Part shown: positions 41,001 to 53,000 of the stretch, piece after piece | Layout: each line of letters begins with the position of its first letter | Numbering within the stretch: the stretch's first letter is position 1 | Position numbers and translations under genes: made by a program | From: Owenia fusiformis | Lineage: Eukaryota; Annelida; Polychaeta; Sabellida; Oweniidae | Reading direction: 5' to 3' | Assembly (NCBI GenBank): GCA_903813345.2 | Contig: CAIIXF020000006.1 | Location: 25,859,936 to 25,923,935 of the forward strand | Length of the DNA: 64,000 bases | Notes under the pieces: generated by a model | The model's input: only the letters and a program-made list of their open reading frames with translations | Database searches by the model: none | Told to the model about the DNA's origin: nothing

Positions 41001-44000
41001 TGACAATAAATTGATGTTATTTCAGGCCTCGTCGTGACCATAGTGGCGGGGACAGTGATGATGAAGGTGGTAGAGGACGAGACCGCAAGAGGAAACAGCG
41101 CAAAAAGAAGGAAGGTAAGACATGTTGAAAATCTTTTTTGAAATATAACATTGCAAGTTATTTTACGTGACCACCACCACCACATATTGTTATAGTCTCC
41201 ATTGTTTATTTGTTGATTCCTAATGCTTGTTTGTTGTTACGCAAAATGTTTGTTGGTTGATTTAAAATACTTATCTCTTCTTTATTTTATTATCAACTTT
41301 TATCAATTTTCATTCCAAATACTTCTTTGTTTATTTTATTCGGTTGTTGATTTTAGGAAAAGAGGGAAAAAAGAAGAAACTGAAAGAGAAATTTGTGGAG
41401 GACGATGGCCTGAGTGCTAAGCAACGTCGTAAGATTGTCTCTAAGGCCATGATCTCTAGCAGCGAGGGCTCAGACTCAGAGGGTGGCAGTAAGCTGAAGA
41501 TAGCATCAGGGTATGTATAACAATATATGGAAATCATTAAAGACACCTAACTAACAAATATGGAAATCTTTAATGACACCCAACTACCAAATATGGCAAT
41601 CTTTAATGACACCTTACTCCCAAATATTGAAATCGTCAATGACACCCAACTACCAAATATGGAAATCATTAAAGACACCTAACTAACAAATATGGAAATC
41701 TTTAATGACACCCAACTACCAAATATGGCAATCTTTAATGACACCTTAATCCCAAATATTGAAATCGTCAATGACACCCAACTACCAAATATGGTAATCA
41801 TTAATGACACCCAACTACCAAATATGGAAATTTTTAATGACACCCAACTACCAAATATGGAAATCATTAATGACACCCAACTACCAAATATGGAAATCTT
41901 TAATGACACCTAACTAACAAATATGGAAATCGTCAATGACACCCAACTACCAAATATGGAAATCATTAATGACACCCAACTACCAAATATGGAAATCTTT
42001 AATGACACCCAACTACCAAATATGGAAATCATTAATGACACCCAACTACCAAATATGGAAATCTTTAATGACACCCAACTACCAAATATTGAAATCGTCA
42101 ATGGCACCCAACTACCAAATATGGAAATCATTAATGACACACAACTACCAAATATGGAAATCTTTAATGACACCTAACTAACAAATATGGAAATCGTCAA
42201 TGACACCCAACTACCAAATATGGAAATCATTAATGACACCCAACTACCAAATATGGAAATCTTTAATGACACCCAACTACCAAATATGGAAATCATTAAT
42301 GACACCCAACTACCAAATATGGAAATCTTTAATGACACCCAACTACCAAATATGGAAATCTTTAATGACACCCAACTGCCAAATATTGAAATCGTCAATG
42401 GCACCAACTACCAAATATGGAAATCTTTAATGACACACAACTTTTCTGATGATCAAAGAGATGTTAAAAATCCCACTGATCAGGTTATTGAAAACACAGA
42501 ATTAAATCCTTTTTTGTAGACCAGAGGCCTAATTCATGAAAGCTCCCCAAGCCTGCGCAATTCCACAACTCACTGCGGTACTGCTATTTCCAATTCACAA
42601 AGGGACCGCAAAGTCGGCATCACCGCAGATGCGGTACCGCGAGAATTGCGTCATTATCGTGCGGTACCTCTGTACTTACCGCAAGTCACTCTCTGAAAAT
42701 TCAGTGTAATGAATCCTCTTGAAAAAACACTTAACATTACCTTTCAGTGATGGTAATATGTGCACGTGTAAACCTAGTATTGTCCTTTTATCAGGTTAAG
42801 TTTCCCAATAAAAAATTAAAAAAGGGAATGTGATATAGACGTTCAAATATGGATGTAAAAGCAACCTGTTCAGAGTATGTTTTTAAGATTTTTAAGGTTG
42901 CGGAACACCGCAACTTTAAGGTTAGTTTGAATGTTCGGAATTTTGCTGCAATCCTCAATAAAGTCACATGTTATTTTTCAATTAGGAATCACTCCTTCAT
43001 CACATTCATTGTCTATATTTTCAGTTTTGCACGAAAAGTGCACTAATGTAACTAGAAAAGACTGGTGAGTGCATTTGCTTCGTAAAATGCATAAAAACAA
43101 GAAAATTCAGTGACAGAAGGTTAATTACGAACATACACGACAACCTTAATATAATTATCGTCATTTTGAATATCAATAATAAGTACTCTCTGGAAGCAAT
43201 TGGAGAAACGTGAGACGTAAACATGTCTTTAGAGATCCGCCAGAGATTTTTGATGAACACGAATTACTGGAAAGATATCGTATGCATTAAATTATTATAT
43301 ATCAAAATGCATATTGATAGAATCTGCAAGAATGAAGCATCAAATAAAACGATCGCAAGCGCTTCCCTTTAATGCAGGGATATTGTTGTAATTATATTCT
43401 CGAAAATGTGAACCAACTCCCTTTAATTTCTAGAGGATACTAGATCAATTTTGCCTTTGCCTGGCTCTTCTATACTAATGCAAGGCGCTACTAAATGTTG
43501 ATGTAAAAATCGGTAAAACCCCGAGGTAAAACCATGACTTAGAAGTAAAAATTCCGGTATTATGGCCATTGTTGATAAAAAATGTGACTCCGAGGTCATG
43601 ATTTACAAGGGACACTAGAGCTAAAATGGGTCAAACTGACATTCCTGCCCTAATGAATGACACGGTCGTCATGGACACAGATTGCGGACACGGAGATTAC
43701 ATGCGGACACCTAATGGATTTGCGGATAGCTTCATGAATACCACGCAACGCAATAAAATGCGGACACACAATGGGTCCGCAAATACATTACGGACACGCA
43801 AGCTTGCGGATCTTTCATGAATTAGGCCTCTGATGTGAAAAAATCAATCAACACCAGTGGGGAGGAGACCCACGACTTCTCACTAAATACTGACTCATTA
43901 AAATTAAATTTTCTGAATCAGGCAGTTTTAGCTGAAATACACGAGGATGTGATTTTAAATGACTCCATTAGTAAATATAAAATTATGAAATTAAGATTTG

Positions 44001-47000
44001 GAGTTTAAATCACCCAAAATTTGTGTGTCAAGTTCACTGCTAATGAGTCAGAATATCAATATTTTCTTTAACAAAATTAATCGAAAGAAGGGTCCTTCCC
44101 ACTGTTGGCTTTGCTCTATAAATTATTGCGTTGGATTATTTCCTGCTAAAATGACATTTACCCTCTTTTCTTAATGGAATTAGTTTTTGGAAAATTAGGA
44201 ATTGGGTTTTTACTACTTATGGTAATGGCTAGAGATTAGATGTCATGATGGATTAACATGGCAATTAAAGAATGCCATTTTCTGTCCCGACCAATCAGAG
44301 CCTTATATGAATTTGATAAATCATGAAGAATACTGAGACACTTCAAGAGTCTTTGACAACACATCTTCAAAACACAAGGGTAAGCAAAATCAGGATCGTG
44401 TTATGAAATGAGAAAGAGTGAGGAGACTGCAAAGTCAATTCCTATTTGGTGTCATGCTCATAGGCATTTGATTTGATTTGAAAAATTTGTTCTGGGTTAA
44501 CATCAGTAATAAGACTGGTCTTATAACAATAATGATAATTCAGGCTAAAACCAGTTAAAGCTGGACTGCGCTCCGAAACGCAATCTTGGGTTGTTTCGGG
44601 GGTGAACTTTATCATTTTGAGCTTAATGAAAGATTATAGAATGATGAACAAATGGGGCAAATCTTGTGTAGAAATACTTACGATAAAGGTGTCATTTCAA
44701 ACATTTTTCATTGAATTTGCTTCGATCGGAGCCGGCGATATGATTTTGGAAAGGTTTCTAAATGAAGAACATGACGTCACTTCCGAATCATAGCATTCAA
44801 ATTAAGTAGCGTTTAATTACTTCCAATATCCATAAGTACACGGTGGTGTAGCGGTAGAATCTTCGCTTAGCACGCGGGAGGCCCGGGTTCGAATCCCGCG
44901 ATCGCCTTTTTATTTTTTTAACTAAATGATTCTTCTTTGATATTACGCAGAAAAAACAATTTTTATTTACATAAACTTTATATTAGAGCTTGAAAATGTA
45001 AAAACAATATATGTCAACATATTGCGTTTTGGAGCGATGTGCAGGTTTAATGATGAATATATAGGAATGTTTTTTCAGACTGCTTATCTATTTTTTGAGA
45101 GTTAACACAACTGATAATGGAGGGCACATTTTTGAAAACAAAATATTGTTATTTGCTTTAAGAAACCATTATTGATATTCAATAAATAGAAAAAGGGTGT
45201 TTTTATGTAGATTTTGATTTTCTAGTCAATATATTGCGATTAAGACGGATAGCCATTCATTTACAAGTTTGTGATCAGATATCGTGATTTCTGATTTTTA
45301 TGTCACCACCAAAAGTGGTGACATATTGTTATGGTCTCCGTTTTTTTGCGACGGCGTCCGGCGGTTGGTGGTTGGTGGTTGGCGTCCGGCGGTTGGCGTC
45401 TGTAACAATTTCTTACAACTTCCTATAACTTAACAAATACTGTTTAGACTGACTTCAATTTTTTTCTAAATCATCTACATGTTCTCAGAAGTTCAAATCT
45501 GACTTTAGATTTGACATTTGACCTTCAATGACCTTCTCAAGGTCAAAAAGGTCTTTTTTCAACTTGCTTCACATTGACTAAATTTTTTTTCAAAATCATC
45601 TACATGTTCTCAGAAATTCAAATCTGACTTTAGATTTGACATTTGACCTTCAAATCTGACTTTAGATTTGACATTTGACCTTCAATGACCTTCTCAAGGT
45701 CAAAAAAGGTCAAAAAGGTCTGTTTTCAACTTGCTTCAAATTGACTAAATTTTTTTTTCAAAATCATCTACGTGTTCTCAGAAATTCAAATCTGACTTAA
45801 GATTTGACATTTGACCTTCAATGACCTTCTCAAGGTCAAAAAAGGTCAAAAAGGTCTGTTTTCAACTTGCTTCAAATTGACTAAAAAAAATTTTCAAAAT
45901 CATCTACGTGTTCTCAGAAATTCAAATCTGACTTTAGATTTGACTTAAGATTTGACATTTGACCTTCAATGACCTTCTCAAAGTCAAAAAAGGTCAAAAA
46001 GGTCTTTTTTCAACTTGCTTCAAATTGACTAAATTTTTTTTTCAAAATCATCTACATGTTCTCAGAAATTCAAATCTGACTTTAGATTTGACATTTGACC
46101 TTCAATGACCTTCTCAAGGTCAAAAAGGTCTTTTTTCAACTTGCTTCACATTGACTAAAATTTTTTTCAAAATCATCTACATGTTCTCAGAAATTCAAAT
46201 TTGACTTAAGATTTGACATTTGACCTTCAAATCTGACTTTAGATTTGACATTTGACCTTCAATGACCTTCTCAAGGTCAAAAAAGGTCTGTTTTCAACTT
46301 GCTTCAAATTGACTAAATTTTTTTTTCAAAATCATCTAAGTGTTCTCAGAAATTCAAATCTGAGTTAAGATTTGACTTAAGATTTGACATTTGACCTTCA
46401 ATGACCTTCTCAAGGTCAAAAAAGGTCAAAAATGTCTGTTTTCAACTTGCTTCAAATTGACTAAATTTTTTTTTCAAAATCATCTACGTGTTCTCAGAAA
46501 TTCAAATCTGACTTAAGATTTGACATTTGACCTTCAATGACCTTCTCAAGGTCAAAAAAGGTCAAAAAGGTCTGTTTTCAACTTGCTTCAAATTGACTAA
46601 AAAAAAATTTCAAAATCATCTACATGTTCTCAGAAATTCAAATCTGACTTTAGATTTGACTTAAGATTTGACATTTGACCTTCAATGACCTTCTCAAAGT
46701 CAAAAAAGGTCAAAAAGGTCTTTTTTCAACTTGCTTCAAATTGACTAAATTTTTTTTTCACAATCATCTACATGTTCTCAGAAATTCAAATCTGACTTTA
46801 GATTTGACATTTGACCTTCAATGACCTTCTCAAGGTCAAAAAAGGTCAAAAAGGTCTGTTTTCAACTTGCTTCAAATTGACTAAATTTTTTTTTCAAAAT
46901 CATCTACGTGTTCTCAGAAATTCAAATCTGACTTAAGATTTGACATTTGACCTTCAATGACCTTCTCAAGGTCAAAAAAGGTCAAAAAGGTCTGTTTTCA

Positions 47001-50000
47001 ACTTGCTTCAAATTGACTAAATTTTTTTTTCAAAATCATCTACGTGTTCTCAGAAATTCAAATCTGACTTTAGATTTGACTTAAGATTTGACCTTCAATG
47101 ACCTTCTCAAGGTCAAAAAAGGTCAAAAAGGTCTGTTTTCAACTTGCTTCAAATTGACTAATTTTTTTTTTCAAAATCATCTACATGTTCTCAGAAATTC
47201 AAATCTGACTTTAGATTTGACATTTGACCTTTAATGACCTTCTCAAGGTCAAAAAAGGTCAAAAAGGTCTGTTTTCAACTTGCTTCAAATTGACTAAAAA
47301 ATATTTCAAAATCATCTACGTGTTCTCAGAAATTCAAATCTGACTTTAGATTTGACTTTTGACCTTCAATGACCTTCTCAAAGTCAAAAAAGGTCAAAAA
47401 GGTCTTTTTTCAACTTGCTTCAAATTGACTAATTTTTTTTTTCAAAATCATCTACATGTTCTCAGAAATTCAAATCTGACTTTAGATTTGACATTTGACC
47501 TTTAATGACCTTCTCAAGGTCAAAAAGGTCAAAAAGATTTTTTTCAAAATCATCTACATGTTCTCAGAAATTCAAATCTGACTTTAGATTTGACATTTGA
47601 CCTTTAATGACCTTCTCAAGGTCAAAAAGGTCAAAAAGATCTGTTTTCAACTTGCTTCAAATTGACCAAATTTTTTTTTCAAAATCATCTACATCTTTTC
47701 AGAAGTTCTAATTTGACTTTACAAGTTCTCAGAAATTCAAATCTGACTTAAGTTTGAACTCATAATATTGTGAGCAACTAGGTGGTGACATTTTGTCATG
47801 TTAATGCCTTGTTTTATTTAGATAACTCCTATAATGGTTGATGGATTTAGCAATTTTATAGGCTAAAAAAATAATCTTTGATAACTGTAATAACTTTGGA
47901 TGGAATTGGTTCTTATGCTGAGGCTTTAAGGTCTCAACATCTCTGCCCAAAAAGAAATGTCTCTAATGTTGAAATAACCGCCATATTTTGTAGATTTTGC
48001 CAAAAAGAGACAATACTTCTGCCTGGTCATTTTTGCAATGTAATGTACAAAATGACAAGTAATTTGGGGGAATACATTTTTGTCAATGAGATCTGCTTGT
48101 CTAGGGAATTACTGGGTTGAAATACCTTTCACAATTGACATTTCTGTTTTATAGTCAGTTAATCAACTCAGAAAGCAACATCATGATGCAATCAGTATTC
48201 TCCATACTGTGAACTCTAAATGCCTAAATCTAATGTTACAATTTAACGCCAACTCGTGTCAACAAAGAGAAAGCGATTAAGAATTAATTGAAGTCCTTTT
48301 GAGGTCATGTTACAAATGTTTCATACATGTGTTGCAAAAAAGGTTTCAGTGTTATGGCGGAAATGTGATGTAATCTCCGATTTCAATTTTCAAGTCATTG
48401 ACTGTATTGCTTTTTTGTCATATAGTATTTTGAAATATGGGATTTAAACTTTGTAGAAAGTGATGCAGGAGTGATTATTCAGCACTTAAAGGTTGTGGGA
48501 TAATTATTTGTTCACTGTTGCCTTGGAGATGTGTTAACTGCATCGAGTTAGCTAGGGACATGACAAATTGATGCCTTGGAGAAAAATAAGTGAATTCTTC
48601 CACCCGCTTCTGTGTTTATGTCTGCTGTTGAGGATTTTCTATCTGTTGAATTTGTTTTTCACACTTATCACAAATTGACTTAGATTTTGGAGAACCCATA
48701 TACAGGATGGGTTTTTCAATTGGATGGTGTCATTTTGTTTTGAAATGGTTTATCTTTAAAATGATACATAATACATGACATGGTTTAACATATTATCATA
48801 TGAATCATTCATCTTTAAACTTGGGTATTGTTTTTTGGCCCACCCTGTAGATTCAAAAATTTTGAAATTTTTAATTCACAATTTCATATACATGTATACC
48901 ATTGGTCTTCAGGCAATGTTTATTTCACAATCGTCCTAGTTGTCATGTAATTTCTCACTTAATTTTGGTTTTGTGAGTCTAATACACAAAAAGGCTAGTA
49001 TATAAGTTGTTACTGTCTTCTGTTACTAGATTGGCGAGCCATTAATGGAAAACCACCAAGGAAAATGCAAAGAGTCTACATTTAGAATATGAAATTATTC
49101 GACTAAAATTGTATGATTTGACTTTCTCCCAAATTATCACACGTTTGTGGATATGTGACTATAATAATGTCTTTGTGACCATTGATGTTGAGCTACAGTA
49201 ATAACGGTGATAACAATCTTCAATATCATGCAAAAGAGTCTAAGTTTAGAACATGGATGGGCAGTAATAGTGAATAGGGAGATATAAACACTGTAATTAA
49301 CAACAGATTATAGCTCCATGGCAATAACAAAAGTTGATGAGGTCATTCAATGAGATTATAACCCAGGGTTGCCATGGTCACCGAAAAAAAAGAAAACGAA
49401 AATTTCAGAATTTCCTTTAAATGGCTTATTTGGCAAGGTAATTTTAAGTGGTTAAAATTTTGAAAGGTGGACATTTGGACCACAAATTAATAAGGAATTT
49501 TAACCTAAATGAAAAGTTCTTCAATCCAATCCATCAGTGAATATTTGATATTATGTTGTTAAAAAAATCATTTGGCCAGAAAATTTCTAGTTTTTGTCAA
49601 CTTTTAAAATGTGTAATAATCAAAAATACATAGCTCAGACCTCGAAATTATAACAGAGAAAATGAATTTTAGTTTGATACTAGCATGATTTCACTCTTCC
49701 AATGGTTGGATGGTTCAATTAAGCTAGTAGAAATATTGGGTCATGAATAATTACTGTTGATGAAAAATTTTTTAATATATCTACTACTGAGGAATGAAAT
49801 ATTCACATTAAAAAGTTTTCGTGGCCTCACAGGAGAAGACTCATAGGCAGGTTGAAAGCACTTAAGTTCATTAAATTCTTGTTTTCATTGACACTTGCGC
49901 ATCATACTATACCATTATATTATATCATAATCAGTTTAGTAGGCGAGTTGATGTCCCAAATTCTTGTCATCACATGATTGATGTAAAATTTTTAGGAATG

Positions 50001-53000
50001 CTTTCTGGTATGTATATCTTGATTGAATTTTGGTCGTTAATGAATTCCATAAGGATGGTATATTTTACACTTTGGTTTTTGTTATTGAAGCAATAATTCC
50101 ATTATTCTTAAAATGCGCTTCAGTGCACACTCATTCAATTCTCTTATGGTAAGACCCAAGAGAGCAAAATAAATGCTCGTACATGACTTTTATCCTTTTA
50201 GTATCAAGTTAATTGTCGAGGGAATTAAGATCGAGGGTGTGATATGTCCTGTTATTTAGTGATTTCCTACGTAGTTCAGTCATAAACCCGCACAACAATA
50301 ATGCCATATTTAACTTTATTTCCGTTTCATAACCCGATTATCTCCGTTTATCACTTAATGGAGAAGTTTATCTTTCTTTAAGAGGGCCATGAATCAGATA
50401 TCAAATGTTTATATTATCAATCTTTCATAATGATTTGCAGTGTTGTGTTTGGATTATATTGGATCACAGAGTTTTGTTTTGTAAATTGATTTGAGATCTT
50501 ACCTTGGGAGAAGGATGTAGGATGGGGTACTTGGTTGGATGGTTTCTCATTAAGGGAGGCAATGGGATATTGTTGATGTAACTTTATTGTGGTGTCACAC
50601 AATGTCGAGAACAATCAAGTTGCTACAGTTTATAGCACGTGGTGACATTTTGCATGTTACTGCCTTGTATAGTTTTCTTGTCATCTGAGACAATCTATTC
50701 TATTGTTCAACTGACACCAGACATGTTTCAAAGAAAAAATTCTGACAAATAAATTGTCATTATTTGCCACGTGAGTTGGCGACCTGACGGAGTGTGAACC
50801 TCAAGATTCCCACCACTTAGAATAAGACGGGTGGCCCCCATGCTCTCGTCTACATTATTTGACACCATAGCATAATTGAATGAACAAAATCTACGAGTCT
50901 CCAGTGACAAAAATGTGCCATAATCAGTGGTAAAACTTAGGTGAAATAAACAAAAAATTCATGACATACTGGGCAGATAATCATTGGTGTTTGGAGGAAG
51001 ACTGAAGAAATACCGGATATGCAAACACTGCATATGTTGGAGTGCCAAGAAATACTGAATCAATTCTGACCATTGTTTTTTATATTTCAATCCATTCAAC
51101 ATTATCACGAGGATTTGTTTCCTCGAGCGAGGGGCAAACTCAATTTCATATTTTTTTAAGTGGGCACTCACAAGTTGATGTATGCCTTTTAAAAATCGTA
51201 AGAAGACACAACGCCTACTTGCCACAATGCCGGGGAGATCACTGCACAAAAAAAAAACATGTTTGACTTATGGTAGATCTCAATGATATACCCAGAAGGC
51301 GAGATAGTTGATAGTTGATCACTGTATTTAACACACGTTTAAGTTATATGTAGCAAGTCTTGATTTCCTGTAATCTGAGGAAAACAGGAATCATCTACTA
51401 TTGTTATTTGATTGTGTTGGAAAATCAGAATGGAAAAATATTAGAAACTGTATGTCCTCTGTATTGAGTGGTTATTATACCTTTGTAATTGGAAAGAGGT
51501 GGTGGCATTCTATCATGTTAATACCTCAATTAGATATCCCAAAATATTCTATAAAATGTCTTGTATCTTATTCAAGGAAATTTAATTCAAGGACATTTTG
51601 CCCTTATAAGATTAAAATTAAATACTTTTATCAGTGCTATTGTCCTTACGGCAGCTTGTCCACGAATTACATTTTAAATCTTCAATAATTTCACTATTTT
51701 TGATAAAATGTCATGGTTTTTATTATGGAAATTGTAATTGACATTTGATTGGAAATCATACATGTTTCTTCTAATTTTGTCACCCCTCCCCCTACCAATA
51801 GCTCTGATTCTAGATTTAAAGATATAATTATAGAGGTGAGAGAATCAAGAGAGAATACTCATTATAAGATATTAATCCAATGAATGAACCCTGTATTAAA
51901 TAAGAGTCTGACAGTGGGATTTCTAGCTATTATTACAGCATATCCTTAGTAGACCAGGGTAATGATCACTTTGTATATATAACAGGTTATAATATACAGG
52001 GTGTCAAAAAAACAACGGCACCCCCCTCTACAGCAAAAAGTCCTTAATGTTACATATCTTGGCATACCTCATTTGAAAGATAATTTCGTTCTGGAGTTAC
52101 TCATCAGATTTCATTTGATAAAACTTTATATTAAAAAAGCTACATTGTTTCAAAGTTTGCTACTTCAGTACTTTGTTTGCTGCACTGTTACTCGTTAAAG
52201 GTCAAATCTTAAGAAAGTGGAATATGAAAGAATTAGCCCAGATTTCAACTGCACTGGACATATGGGTTCAGTTCTGAAAAACAGGGTATAGGAATTGATG
52301 GACAAAGAGCCTCTTGAAAAAAGATACAGTAAGGATGTAATTCTGAAGAATGTAAGGAAAGTGTTAAGAGGATTATGCAATGCTACACCTTTATCTGAAT
52401 TTTTATTGAAATCATATCCATCCAGAGAAGCTGTTGTTCGAGCAGCAACTGGTGGTCATACCAACTACTGTAAATCTGTAAAATTATAAGATATAAAACT
52501 GAAATTTCTCAGGTAACTCCAGAATTAAATTGTCTTTAAAATGAACACAACATGTAACATTTAGTACTTTTTACTGTAGAGGGGGGGTGCCGTTGTTTTT
52601 TGACACCCTGTACAGAAGCATATAGCATGCATAATTAATTAATAACAATATTTAAAGTTCCAAATTTTATCCAATATCCTGTTTACACATTTCCAGGCAA
52701 ACCATTTCAGGTATTGATTGGAAATTTTCAGGGATGATTTTTTAAAAAATTTAGGTGTCTAAGGATAAAATCAAGATTATTAAAAATCCAAGATTTTCAC
52801 TCATAAATATTGATCAAGATTTTTATCTGAAAGTTCAATATGAATGTGTTTCTATTCTTTCAGTGATGAGAGTGGCTCTGAAGAAGGTATGGGAAAACGA
52901 AGACGTATCCTGTCCTCTGGGAGTGAAAGCGGCTCCAATAGATCACGATCAAGATCTGGCTCACGATCTGGATCTGGGTCAAGGTCACGATCAAGGTCAA

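Noticed and set aside
41679-42519. Repetitive open frames on both strands in the 33-bp array
   Set aside because: Open in several frames at once because the period is a multiple of three; intronic and low complexity.
45470-47750. CRISPR array
   Set aside because: Units are contiguous satellite repeats of variable length with no unique spacers, in an animal intron.
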